Source: Argyresthia goedartella | Lineage: Eukaryota > Arthropoda > Insecta > Lepidoptera > Argyresthiidae | Assembly (NCBI GenBank): GCA_949825045.1 | Contig: OX463812.1 | Span: 4,572,661-4,636,660 of the forward strand | Direction of reading: 5' to 3' | DNA length: 64,000 bases | In this document: one piece after another, positions 53,906-64,000 of the stretch | How the letters are laid out: each line of letters begins with the position of its first letter | Numbering within the stretch: position 1 is the first letter of the stretch | Notes under the pieces: model-generated | Told to the model about the DNA's origin: nothing | The model's input: the letters and a program-made list of their open reading frames with translations, nothing else | The model's database searches: none | Made by a program: the position numbers and the translations under genes

Positions 53906-53908
53906 AAA

Positions 53909-54419
53909 AGAACTTTGGTGATCATTTATCCAAACACAATTTGGTGGACATTTATCCATTCTGGCAGTCATTTCGAATTTATTGGTAGTAAAATAGGTGC
54001 GTTTTTGGTAATCGTTTAAACACAAGTAACTTTAGTTTTATGTTCAAAGAACGGCGAGCGGGTGCCGTTCTCAAATAAACTCTGCTTGAAGATGTAAAAG
54101 GGATGTGATATTGTTGAAAATTTGCAAACATTATGTACGTACTCAAGTCTCAGTACTGACGATCTTTGTGGGGCATAGCAGTCAAGGTTCTCACAAGCGA
54201 ATGCCAGCCGAGGAGGGAAAACAAACTCCCTGAATCTTGCCGGGTACTCAATAGAGAGCTGTAACTTTTGCGGCATGCATTGGGGAGCAAGGGGAGAACG
54301 GAACTAACATCACTTCCGGCCCAATTGTCATCCTCACCGGCACGCGTCCTTGACGGAGACGGACACCTAGCCGTCGTGGTGCTCCCTGCTAGACAACGAA
54401 CAAGTAGCGGGATTACAAC
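53909..54419. other. Non-coding stretch after the LINE
   Basis: No gene. A GC-richer patch at 54270-54420 gives overlapping frames on both strands without domains. Confidence 0.4.
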
Positions 54420-55253
54420 GCTCTGGGGTGACCACAACGTCTTATGCCGATTCAGATTAGGAACTTAATTTGATCCGCAAAATTACCGTGACCGTCTTAA
54501 AACAAGTCTTGGTATTAGGTAAATAAAACCCATCATGGCGAATTGGAATGGAAATGGTTGCCATGGTGATGTTCTGTTTTGAACCTAATTTGAATCGGAA
54601 AAAGATTGTGGTAACCCTCCAGGTCATTGAATGGAAGAGGCTTTCAGCGGCCTTGGGGACTAAATGGCCCCTAAAAGGATTGATGCATCTTATCTTCTGA
54701 TCAGTCGTATCGACTCGCCGCACCATTGATTACCTGAAGATAAAGACTAAGAGTGAGTCTTCACCTGCGCAACTATTTGCCCACTTTCAAAACACACGAG
54801 GCAATAACATAGAAAGTTTGTGTTAATGACATATTTCTTGTGAGTGTTTGACCTTGGTGGGTTACCAAAACGTTTGAAATCATTCAGAATATATGTCGCC
54901 GTCAAAACCGTTAGTTGATAAACTAACGCGTTAGTTGACCAACTTCGACAGATAGTAAACTAGACCGTCAGGGTTTAGAATTTAAGTTTCTTTTGTTCGT
55001 GCATGTCGATAGTTGACCAACTAACGAGAAAAAAAACGTTAGTAGTTTATCAACTAACGGTTTTGACAATCGGTGACATGTACAAAACAAGAAAATCAGC
55101 ATGGCAACCATTTTCATTCCAATACGCCGGGTTAGGGTTTACTACAACGTCTAATACTGATTATCAGGACCGTCTTAAAACAAGTCTTGGTACTAGGTTA
55201 AGAAAGCCATGGCGTATTGGAATGAAATGGTTGCCATGTTAATGTTCTTGTTT
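54420..55253. repeat. Pair of direct foldback repeats with a family C MITE between
   Basis: CCGTCTTAAAACAAGTCTTG, ATGGTTGCCATG and GAACCTAATTTGAATCGG at 54494-54600 recur at 55171-55275. In the right copy 55083-55130 and 55208-55253 are inverted repeats (CATGGCAACC...TCATTCCAATACGCC), so this is a foldback element of about 170 bp. A 190 bp family C copy (54891-55082) lies directly beside it. Confidence 0.65.
54891..55082. mobile_element. MITE family C, short copy
   Basis: It starts ATATGTCGCCGTCAAAACCG, has AACTAACGCGTTAGTTGACC and TAGTTTATCAACTAACGG, and ends CAATCGGTGACATGTAC. The GCGGTAGCTTAGG block of the long copies is absent, so this is an internally deleted form. Confidence 0.72.
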
Positions 55254-56434
55254 TGAACCGAACCTGAATCGCTGTAAAGGTTGTGGTAACCCCTTAAGCC
55301 CTTAACAACATGATTGACTTTGACATTTTAACGGCTCGAAATTTTGAACTTCATGCCATGGTAATAGATTTCTAAACCGGTAACAAGGTAATACAGTAAA
55401 AATTAAGGTTCTACGTGCACTGTGTACGGGAGACAGAGAAGCTTCATGCAAGGCTTGCTGCGAGCTCGCTCATACCAGGCTTGCGAACTACGTACTCACT
55501 ATGATTTTTGGTTACGGTTCGTGCAGCAGCGGTTGCATTAACGTGATACCCGGCTTAAGATCCATTATGTTTGTACGAGCATCGGATCGTTTCATGTTAC
55601 TTGGAGAAATACAATGACCCAACGTTTAATCATAATAATGAGGAGCCGGTGTAAGCTAGTATGTAGTTTTAATAAAACACGGATAGTTTATTTATCTTAT
55701 TACATTTATTTTCGCAATAACTTAAACTAATATCACAAATGATGGTTCCATTTTAGTTAAATCGAATCGTTTATTCAGTAATAAGTCGTAGTAAAAACAA
55801 ATATGTATTTTAAATAAACCTTTTTCTATATTAAACAAATAAACAATAATATTAAACTAAATTTAAAATTTCACTTGACATATTTCATCTATATCTTACA
55901 AGTACCTATCTAAATATAGTTTAAGTAAATTGGAATACAGAAATCGAACAGATTGAAGTTAATCATTTGAGCATTTTTTTTTCTATCCAACATAATATTT
56001 ATTTGATATATGTACATTTAGAGACTATAATAATTTAGATAATAAACTTAAAAAATAAACTAAAACCGAAACCTGTATTAGAATTAAAATTTCCCCAAAA
56101 TAGCTGCCAGGCGGCAGGATGCAAAATATGCTGGCACAATTTATACTCACCGCACGTTGAGCGGGGAAGTGCCAACATAATTTATTTTATTATTATGAAC
56201 TATATTTTTCAATCCCGTGTGAGATGCATTTCGTAACAATTTTAAACTATGAACAAAATGATCAAAAATATCAACCTACGAGCAAATACCTATCTAGGTA
56301 CTAAAAACCTTGACAATAGAATTAATTAATTATCATAACATCTTTGTCCCATACGGGTCGGCAGAAGCACAATTTTTCTTCCTTCCTTTCTTAGTTTTTA
56401 ACAAATCATAATTACATCTGAACCAGGTACATTT
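55254..56434. other. AT-rich stretch, SINE trace only
   Basis: No coding content. 56339-56380 (TCTTTGTCCCATACGGGTCG, GCAGAAGCACAA) is the end of a minus-strand SINE of the 15366-15619 family. Confidence 0.5.
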
Positions 56435-56825
56435 ATAGTAGTTTATGTGACTGCTACATAATGGAGAGCTTCTTGGTAAAAACTCATTTCTTATCTGAAT
56501 ATTGATCATTATGACCATAATGTACCAAAAATTGTCAAATTATGACATTAAAGTTCACCCCTATTTTGTCTGTGAAGTTGGTACTACAGAACAAGCTAAA
56601 CAACTGCAGAGCAATGATCAATGCCACAGTGCCGGTCGAACATGCAGTTCCTGAACATATCAAAGAGAACTTATGAGATGTGTGTAGATAAACTATGTAA
56701 CTGTTCATAATTAGGCATTAAGACTCTTGAGAGATATTATTATTAAACTCGCCTTCGGCTCGTTTCATGAACCCACTCTCGAGCATTAGTGCCCTCCATT
56801 ATGTAGCAGTCACATAAACTACTAT
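56435..56825 (-). mobile_element. MITE family A, full copy with both ends
   Basis: 391 bp bounded by 32 bp inverted repeats (ATAGTAGTTTATGTGACTGC at 56435 and its complement ending 56825). The interior matches 16991-17498 in reverse (GTGCCGGTCGAACATGC, GGTACTACAGAACAAGC, a degraded hairpin at 56500-56540). This copy defines the ends of the family. Confidence 0.85.
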
Positions 56826-56945
56826 TATTTCTAACACAATCGTGACATGCATAAGTCTATGTTCTCATTGCTTAGACAGCGAGCGGCTGACTGTTTTGTT
56901 TCCCTAGATAAATATTTGTATTCTAACCGCTCAGAAGGAGAAAAA

Positions 56946-57066
56946 AATAAAACCCGTCAAGTGCGAGTAGGACGTCGGATCCGCACTTAACGTTGTCCCA
57001 TGTGCAATGGTATGGAACCCTTCGAGTTCGGGTCTGACGTCTTACCCGCACGTAACTGGTTTTATT
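56946..57066. repeat. 121 bp foldback element
   Basis: Imperfect inverted repeats of about 31 bp (56946-56976, AATAAAACCCGTCAAGTGCG; and 57036-57066). The arm shares GTCAAGTGCGAGT with the start of family B. Confidence 0.65.
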
Positions 57067-57647
57067 TTTTCTCAAAAGGGGTTTTGTGTGCGGGACTTTC
57101 GTAAAAGAGGGACATAATATTGGCGCTCTTATTTCACAGAACGCTTTCAATTACATTAATAATAAACTGTTAGCACAGCTAATGGGTCTCAGTGACCTCC
57201 GTGGTCTTTTGCACATGTATACCTTTTTAATTTTTAATAATTAAATATTAATTACTAGGTAGGACTACAATCAAGGCCAGACATCGAATCATTGAAAAAA
57301 AAGTTTTGTTTATGTAGTATGTAAGTATTGAACTATGTTCTCAATTTAACGAAACTCTTTGCTCATAGAACAGTAAGTGAATATAAATTGAGTAACTTAT
57401 TTACATAAATAAAATCAAATATGATAAAAAAACTTAATTATTTATTATAATACAAATGAGAAATTATTGATCTTATAATGACAAATAACTAAGCACAAAA
57501 CTCAATACCTGCAATTAAAGATCTTTTCCGATAAGATCGGGGGAGTCCAGTTTTCACCGATAAACAAATAAAATAAAATTACTAAGAATATGGCCAGAAC
57601 AATAACATATTGTGTGTATACTTCTTTTAATTCTTAAAAACCGCCAT
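57067..57647. other. Non-coding stretch
   Basis: AT-rich, no gene or repeat recognised. Confidence 0.4.
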
Positions 57648-57950
57648 GTTACATTACTTCTTGTAACAACGACAAAAGAAATACACCCTCTGTGAAAAGT
57701 TCAGATCTCTACATATTTCGGTTGATCCGGTAGAGCCCGGTGACAGACGGACAGATGGACAGCGGAGGCTTAGTAATAGGGTTCCGTTTGGCACCCTTAG
57801 GGCACGGAACCCTTAAAAGTATCCCTAGATCTTGGATTTTTACATGCTTGCTGTTTTTGGTCCCCAAGACGCAGGGTATCCTGGTGTTGGGCCAGAAGAT
57901 GTATGAGCATGTATGTAAATATTTATTATTATTATTAGTAGATTTATTAT
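57648..57950 (+). repeat. Family B fragment followed by an ATT-tailed repeat
   Basis: 57648-57814: TGTAACAACGACAAAAGAAA, GGTGACAGACGGACAGATGG, TTAGTAATAGGGTTCCGTTT and GGCACGGAACCCTT. 57830-57950: GTTGGGCCAGAAGATGTATG and a (ATT)n end, the same sequence as at 31555-31620, so the two repeats recur together. Confidence 0.7.
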
Positions 57951-58272
57951 AAGTCAGTATCTTAAAGAATCTTGGAGGATGTCATTACCCTCAATTAGAT
58001 TTGAGGAAACTAATTAAGATGTAGGTTTTTATTTTTCTTTGTCTTAAACATTTGGCTCATTTTCAGAGTCGTCAGAGGCATCAAAATTGTTAAAATAACT
58101 TACATTCTGAAAGCTCTTAAAAGCCTCCTTTTAAAAATGCATTTTTTTTAATAACAATCTACAGATAGACACACATTATGTATGAAATTTCTACAACAAC
58201 TTATTTAACACAACTAAGCACTATACCTATTTATCAGACTAGTACTGGTACCCTCTTCATCGGTTTCTGTTG

Positions 58273-58520
58273 CTATAAGGATATTTCTGGTCCTATAATT
58301 GTCACTCCTGGCGGCCCATTAGGCATTCTTCTTTTGCCTTCTAGCTCCTTCGCTTGGAAGTTTGGAAGCCCTGAGTTCAATTCGGTGAGCTTCTCTGCAT
58401 TTAGTGCTAGAACATTCTCTTCCTTTATAGACAAATGGAGGGACCCGTTGGTTGGTTTTCGGGGAAGATCTAATACTAGGTCATCGGTCTGGATGTATTT
58501 GTCTGAAAGTGTTGTTTTAT
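58273..58520 (-). CDS. Terminal coding exon of an unrecognised host gene
   Basis: On the minus strand an acceptor (TTATTTACAG) precedes two bases plus 81 open codons and TAG (58273-58275). The other two frames are stopped within the first 15 codons. The translation includes KTTLSDKYIQTDDLVLDLPR, KEENVLALNAEKLTELNSGL and NGPPGVTIIGPEISL. It is hydrophilic, acidic then Gly/Pro-rich, with no domain I recognise; it reads like the cytoplasmic or disordered C-terminus of a larger protein. The phase fits the donor of the exon at 62575-62755 (G + AT gives Asp). AATAAA on the minus strand at 58028-58033 may be the poly(A) signal. No Met starts it, so it is easily missed. Confidence 0.68.
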
Positions 58521-61359
58521 CTGTAAATAAATAATTGATATTAATTTAAGAGAACGTAGAATAATCTTTATTTTACTAAGGAGTTATGAACACCTTAATA
58601 ACTGTGCCTCTGCCACCCCGTATGGGAAATAGCGTGACGCTTTGTTATGTTACATCAGTAAAGAAGAGGATAAAGATATTACGCCAGGGAAGAGTGACGT
58701 ACAAACTTTGAGTGACCAAACTTTTTTCGTTAAAAATAGGTAGATAATATTTAGACCACAACAAACAATACGAGTATATTGCATAATTATTACCAACCAA
58801 CTTAGAAAGAATTAACACTAATTCGAAAAATACTAAATATTGATACTAAGAATAATTTGTTAGCAAAACCACCAGCACTACCAGCAGGCGCTGGAATAAT
58901 GTTTTTGCAATAACCTGAGCCACTAATGAGAAGAGTAGGCAAAGGAAACGGAAAAGGCATGCTTACCCGAACGTTAACTCAGAATACTAAATGTGAAAAG
59001 ATTTCTAAGTAAATGCAATAGCTAACCACCGCTCGTCTACTGATGGTGGAGTATGCTGAAGAAACTTCTTTAAAGTACTTGACTTTTTATTTAATATGAT
59101 CTTGCTTGATACAGTCAAATGAAAGTATGGAGGATCCATTTAAATTTAACTTGTGGTTTCTGATGAAACACTATTAAAATTGATAAATATTACACGACAC
59201 TATTCGGCCATGGGTATGTGTTCTTTTTGTCGATTTATGTAGGTGTCAATGCTGGCCGCCAACTTGTTTAAGTTCTTAACGTTTCGCTGTGTTATGCCCT
59301 AAGATGAACGAAGTTATGCAAAAACATTAAACCCTTTTATAAAAACAAAACAACTGTAGCCAATTAATGTCCCCACCGAGGGGGAACAAATTGTTACAAA
59401 TTTAAAGTGAAAAATCAATGCGTGCTTTTTTCGAGAATGATTAGTCGGAATTGTTCGCGCGTGTCTAGTTGTTTGTGCTAAGCGCTGACATCGCAGTACT
59501 GCTGTTCAAGCTAATTAGCCCCGAGCTCCCATTCCCCATTCTACAATCCACAAGTAACATTCACTGGCTTTATTTCACCAGGTTTTATACAGTGTAGCTT
59601 TGTGATAAATTTCGATAAGTTACACTTTTTTGCCGGCGCGTGGGTTTTACTTTTTAATGGGTGAGGTAAATAGAATAGGAGCTGCTTAGCTCTAGTTGTA
59701 CCGCGAAAGTGTTGCTGTGTACTTGTTGCTACTTTTGATTCGCATTCAGCGATTGCGTTTTATTTAGTGCTTAGTTTAAATTCGAATACGAGTGGCAGAG
59801 TCTAATAGTGTTAACTGCTGCTCAAATGAAGTGCCGCTTAAATGTCATGTTGGCGCTGTTATTTCCTGAGCGAGAAGTCAGTGATTTGCTTTGAGCGTCC
59901 GTTAAAGTTTGAGCTGTTGAATGTGCGTCCGGGCCAGAGGAACACTCATTTAATATATCGTACGACAGATAAATTCGGAATAAAATGTCAGTTATACATT
60001 CCGTCTTCCTAGATAAAACGCTTATCAAGATAGATCAGCAATAAAGCTAGAATCTCTTAAAGACTTCGGTCTGATAAATAAATACCCTTCTATTAGTAAA
60101 AGTTAACGACTTGGAAACTATTCGTAACATAAATCAAGAGTGGTGGGAAAGGAGGTACGGTGATGTAAACATGAAATTGCGGGGACAGTATAAGTTTAAC
60201 ACTTATGTGGATGTTATTAATTTCTTATCATATTATAGATTTTACTGTACTTTTATCTGACAATTTGTTTTTAGATTGCATTGTCTTCAACATTGTTTCA
60301 TATTTACAAATGTTAAGCAAACAGCTGCGTTCTCATATGCACAAAATGCCCATATGCACAATTCTGTATGTAAAATATTTTCAAGGGCTTTAAAATTATT
60401 TCAAGATAATTATATAAATGGCGTTAATCCCATAAAAAAATAAATTTTGGTTTTCTGATATTTTGGCGTTAATCCCATCAAAAAATAAATTTTGGTTTTC
60501 TGATATTTTCGTAAAAAACAGACCTGTCCTTCATTTGTCCGCTACAGCGTAGTTAACTTAAATTTTAGATGAACGAAACTCTTTGGCTCAAACTTCTTTC
60601 GCCGTTAAGCTGGCCTATAAACTGTCAAATTGTCATAAGTTTTCCCGTCTGTCAATTCATCAGTTGTCGGTCAGAACGTAAACAAATATTGATATTATAA
60701 TTTTTCAGTTTTATAAAGTGTTGAGATAACAGATTATCATAAAGTCTTAGTCCTAAGATAAGAACAAGGCAATCATGACAAGTATAATAAATAGGTTCAG
60801 GTTCATCGTGAGTTTTATTTAATTTAACAATTGATATGTAATCCATCATTTTATAGTGAAGAGTTATTTTTGACCGCATTTTTCTCTATTTTTTGAAATG
60901 TTGTTATGAATGTTTAATAGTGACATGTGAGTTGATGTTATTAACTATGTTTTGTTTTTGTTTCGAAACAACTAGCCGCAAGTAACCGTACAAAAATATT
61001 AATCAATTTACGTCACGAGTGGTGTTATTTAAAATAAAAATTAAACAAGTATTTAGACATGATATTAAAAAAGGCTGCATAAAATTGATTAAAAAGAAGG
61101 AAAATATTTAGCCTCGTCCATTGCATACGAAGCTACTATGAAAGTAAATGTACATAAGACAGATTCATACAATTTCAAAACTAATGTCAGTTTTTCAAAT
61201 GACTGGATAAACCCTATGAGACAGATTTTATGCACACAAATTTCATTTTCAAAATTTAAAGACAAAAAGAAAATTCTGATAATGTTAATGGTGTATTCAT
61301 AATAATAAATTGACCTTGGACAAATTCACACACTTTGATCTAGCCCCAATCTAGGATTA
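58521..61359 (-). other. Intron of the unrecognised gene, left part
   Basis: It contains a plus-strand SINE end at 58600-58660 (GTGCCTCTGCCACCCCGTAT) and a 45 bp tandem duplication at 60420-60509. The remainder is AT-rich, with a somewhat GC-richer patch at 59450-59960. No further coding exon was found. Confidence 0.5.
60420..60509. repeat. 45 bp tandem duplication
   Basis: GGCGTTAATCCCATAAAAAA to GGTTTTCTGATATTTT at 60420-60464 is repeated at 60465-60509 with one base changed. Confidence 0.95.
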
Positions 61360-61548
61360 CCTGTATCTTGAGAACTATACAACGATACACATACTTAATA
61401 GATAAATATTATGCTTAGATAAATAAATAACCATGACTAGGGTACAAACATCCGTTCTCATCAAACAAATATTCGCCCCCACCGGGACTCAAACCCAGGA
61501 CCCTTGGCTTCGTTGGCAGGGTCACTGCCGACTCGGCCATTTTGGTCT
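61360..61548 (-). mobile_element. tRNA-derived SINE
   Basis: Minus strand: head TGGCCGAGTCGGCAGTGACC with A box TGGCCGAGTCGG near 61537-61548, and a B-box-like GGGTTTGAGTCCC at 61482-61494. Then GGTGGGGGCGAATATTTG and a tail with CATGGTTATTTATTTATC toward 61380. It is adjacent to the 5' end of the LINE fragment. Confidence 0.78.
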
Positions 61549-61556
61549 TTAACCTT

Positions 61557-62550
61557 GCATTGATTCACAGCTAGTAATTTATTTTTAAACGCTGGTAAAA
61601 CCAAGTGTATCAAACTCTCACTTCCAAATGTCAGGCAAGCTGAGACCAGTTTAGTGTTAGGCAGCAATACGTTGGAATAAGTAAATGATACGAAGTTTCT
61701 TGGAATAACTATAGATAGCAAATTGCAGTGGGCACCCTACAAAGATAAAATAGCTGGTAAATTAATTTCTGCGGCTTACGTTGTTAGGAACATCAGACAA
61801 AACACAGATGTGGCTACATCTAGGCTAGTATATGTTGGTTACTTTTATAGTGCCATGTCCTATGGTATCTTGTTGTGGGGGAAAGCAGCGGGTGTTCAAA
61901 CTATTTTTATTTTACAGAAAAGAGCTATTCGAGCAATTTATAATATAAAACGAACAGACTCTTAAAGAAAGCTTTTAAAAAAAACTATACTAACTGTAGA
62001 TAGTCAATTTATGTTCGAAAATATAATGTATGTACGCAAGAACCTTACAACATTTTTCAAACTTAGCAATAGATGTAAAGTTTACTTAAGAAATAATCAC
62101 AGACTGGTTGCGCCCCGGTTTAGACTCGAGAAGGTTAGCAATTCTTTCAAGGGTCAGTGCATTCTCTACTACAATATGATACCTCTGGAGATTTTGAAAT
62201 GGCTATTTTAGCAATCTAAAAAGCATGTTAATGCAACTTTGTTGAAAAATGGATATTACAATGTTCAAGATTACTTAAATGATGGGAAATTATGGGATCA
62301 ATCTAGTTCAACACAGTCATTCTAGTGTTAATAATTTTGTAGTTATTTATGCCTGCTTATTTATTATAATAATTAATATTGTAATATTTGTTAAGCACAA
62401 GCAATTTTTTAAAGAGATCTAAAAATCAATCAGTGGGAGTTTATACGCCATCCTTCTCCCACAGTGGTCCAATTTAGAGAAGAGGCCAAAAAATAACGTT
62501 CGCTAGGTATATGTAAATATCTACAGTAATAAATGAATTTGACTTTTTTA
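61557..62550 (+). pseudogene. 5'-truncated LINE copy (TTTGAN-tail family), antisense in an intron
   Basis: It starts inside the RT thumb region (N-T-K-C-I-K-x-x-L-P-N-V-like codons at 61590-61640) and continues with KFLGITIDSKLQWAPYKDKI, ISAAYVVRNIRQNTDVATSR, ILLWGKAAGVQTIFILQKRA and, after a shift near 61965, MFENIMYVRKNLTTFFKLSN to GYYNVQDYLND. 3' untranslated sequence matches 27900-28120 in reverse, ending near TGAATTTGACTTTTT at 62530-62550. It is opposite in orientation to the exons at 58273 and 62575. Confidence 0.8.
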
Positions 62551-62574
62551 TTTTATTAACCAACATCAACTCAC

Positions 62575-62755
62575 CAGTATCCAAAACCGTCGAGCGGTCA
62601 GTCGATGGCGTGGGGTCAGGCACGCGCGGCAACGGCGCGGCGCCAACAAGCGCGGCACACACGGCGCCGCCCGCCGCGCCGGCACCTCGCCAGCCGGCGC
62701 GAGGTACCAGGTTCGCCCGCACGTTGCGCTCCGGACGCACTAGTATTATGTAGAG
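62575..62755 (-). CDS. Coding exon of an unrecognised host gene, GC-rich
   Basis: On the minus strand a pyrimidine-rich acceptor (TTTCAATCTCCAG) precedes exactly 60 codons plus one base and the strong donor GTGAGT. The translation is LYIILVRPERNVRANLVPRA, then Gly/Ala-rich GWRGAGAAGGAVCAALVGAA and PLPRVPDPTPSTDRSTVLDT. GC content is far above the flanks, as in a coding exon. It joins in phase to the terminal exon at 58273-58520 (...VLDT-D-KTTLSDK...). An alternative acceptor at ATACTAG (exon start about 62744) would keep the same frame. The protein family is unknown; a low-complexity, possibly membrane-adjacent C-terminal region is the most that can be said. Confidence 0.62.
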
Positions 62756-62809
62756 CTGGAGATTGAAATTGGGTTATACCTCTAAGTTTATATGTACCTA
62801 TTATACCTA

Positions 62810-63588
62810 GTCGGTCATTAAGTTCTGTCACAAGGTTTTTGATAGATAAAACTCAGCAATAAACTTTTTCTTATTCGTATTATACATGATTAAAAAGCTT
62901 ATTTTATACGAATCAAATTGCAATACAATACATTTTGTACGATTATCGCAATATGACAAAAAACCTTATAACTTTAGACAATCGCGAACCCAAAACACGC
63001 CGCAACTGACAAAAATACCACTTACCACAAATTTAATAAAAAAACAGTGTTCCAGATAACCAACAAGCTTTTTTTTATTTATTCTGAAACCTCGATTTTA
63101 GAGCATGCTTAACAACTAGCATTTGATTTTCTGTTAGCTTTCAGTTCCAACTGCTCCCAAAGAGAACTTTACGTACTTTTTACGTTTTCAGAAAAACGTA
63201 TAAAAATGATCTTGTGGGCAACAAGTACACTACGTAAAATGTGAATATGAAAATTAGTTTTACTCAGACTTAGTTATCTTATGCTTAAAAATGAAGGTAA
63301 CGGGTTCAGAGAGGGTTCTGACTAAAATCTCACGTAAGTTTGAAAGGTTTTAAGAGTCATGGAAAAAAGATAAAGTGAATCACGTCCGTATTTTTGATTG
63401 GTTAAAAAGTACAAAATCTCTGAAGAAACTAGCATTTGTGTAATATGGCTTTAAGCATTTAAATCCAATAATCGTTCTAATTTATTAGTATTTAATGAGC
63501 TATCAGACCATATATAGTATTAAATAAAAATAAACTTGGTATTATTTACTATGCGGCAAAATATTTGTGACAGAACTTATGGACCGAC
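62810..63588 (-). mobile_element. Mariner-derived MITE, 779 bp, second copy
   Basis: Reverse complement of 44051-44835 along its whole length, with ends GTCGGTCATTAAGTTCTGTC and CTTATGGACCGAC and TA at 62808-62809 and 63589-63590. It sits about 55 bp upstream of the exon at 62575-62755, in the likely preceding intron. Confidence 0.88.
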
Positions 63589-63833
63589 TAGGTAATTTCT
63601 TGAATTAATATTGGTACATCGCGAGGACGACATCCTCAAGACTTCATCGAGAGCATATTCAAAAAAGTCTTTGGTTTATTATTTATTATGCCTGTGCAAC
63701 CTGCCAACACTGTGACGAAGGCAGTAGCAACCAGCCGTTCTATACAGGTGACTTATAATTAGCTGACCACTTTTTATGGAGTAATAATTTCTTGTAAAAC
63801 CCATAAAAAACTGCTATCAGCAGGTGTGATGAA

Positions 63834-64000
63834 TTAGTTAAATTTTAGTTCAATCTGTACAAGCTCCAACGCCACAACGCAGTTGTCAAATGAAGCTCCT
63901 TTTCGGTCAATAAAATGCACTTCAAACATTTCTTGTGTTTCTGATTCGTCAAAAACCTTGGCAGGCGGGCCAATCAACATCACAATGTCATAGTGTGAGT
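63834..64000 (-). CDS. Open frame at right edge, C-terminal end of an unknown protein
   Basis: The minus-strand frame enters from the edge and runs 54 codons to TAA (63834-63836). It includes SHYDIVMLIGPPAKVFDESE, EMFEVHFIDRKGASFDNCVV and ALELVQIELKFN. Composition is coding-like (balanced charges, alternating hydrophobics), and no other frame is as long. I do not recognise it. It could be a terminal host exon or the end of a transposon ORF. It is not evidently part of the gene at 62575, because it ends in a stop. Confidence 0.42.
   Translation of the reverse strand, partial: SHYDIVMLIGPPAKVFDESETQEMFEVHFIDRKGASFDNCVVALELVQIELKFN

Larger units (their letters stand above)
50265..53908 (+). mobile_element. 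Nearly full-length two-ORF LINE with (TTA)n tail
   Basis: The order on the plus strand is ORF1 (truncated start), ORF2 endonuclease, ORF2 reverse transcriptase, about 180 bp of 3' DNA with AATAAA at about 53865, and a TTA repeat tail (53877-53905). Lesions are few: one stop in ORF1 and a handful of shifts and a deletion in ORF2. Confidence 0.83.

Noticed and set aside
62474..62740. The 88-codon minus frame taken as a complete small gene
   Set aside because: It begins at a GTG and reads through a strong GTGAGT donor into LINE tail sequence; the exon model 62575-62755 fits better.

Overview
The window looks like AT-rich, repeat-dense insect DNA, most probably from a moth or butterfly. The support is a set of tRNA-derived SINEs carrying the common lepidopteran core CGTGAGGAAACC, LINE ORF1 proteins with PHD-like zinc fingers, many non-LTR retrotransposons, a TTAGG repeat tract (the usual insect telomere unit), and spliced genes with GT-AG introns. 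The species assignment is inference. I see no bacterial operon, rRNA, tRNA gene or CRISPR array.

Host genes occupy little of the window, and all recognised host exons are on the minus strand. Three exons of an SLC17-type (inorganic phosphate/anion cotransporter) membrane transporter lie at 14189-14448, 3666-3845 and 3171-3309. Their reading phases agree, and the 10.3 kb intron between the first two is full of mobile elements. On the right, two coding exons (62575-62755 and 58273-58520, the latter ending in a stop) join in phase across a 4 kb intron and form the C-terminus of an unrecognised protein. A further open frame of 54 codons ending in a stop reaches the right edge.

The rest is mostly transposable elements. 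The non-LTR elements are: an edge-truncated PHD/FP-type ORF1 (1-850); a decayed LINE (4105-7247); an RT 3' fragment (8570-9735) beside an old ORF1+endonuclease element (9736-12350); a plus-strand fragment (20560-22350); an apparently intact two-ORF LINE (about 22540-26700); further copies of the 8.6 kb family at 18826-19500, 27865-29403, 32345-34137 and 61557-62550; a YLDD-type RT pseudogene (34630-36560); and a nearly complete two-ORF LINE with coupled ORFs and a TTA-repeat tail (50265-53908). The DNA elements are: a mariner-type element with a DD37D triad and a single internal stop (29404-30701); two related mariner MITEs (44051-44835, 62810-63588); a tyrosine-recombinase pseudogene with an intron (41912-43059); a 563 bp MITE with 79 bp inverted repeats (7838-8400); and at least three other MITE families.

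The window reads as a few host exons separated by layered insertions. The points most worth following up are the SLC17 gene, the unidentified two-exon gene, the tyrosine recombinase, the mariner/MITE set sharing terminal repeats, paired compensatory changes in a MITE hairpin, and an interstitial telomere-type tract. I did not find anything that I can defend as a wholly new biological system.
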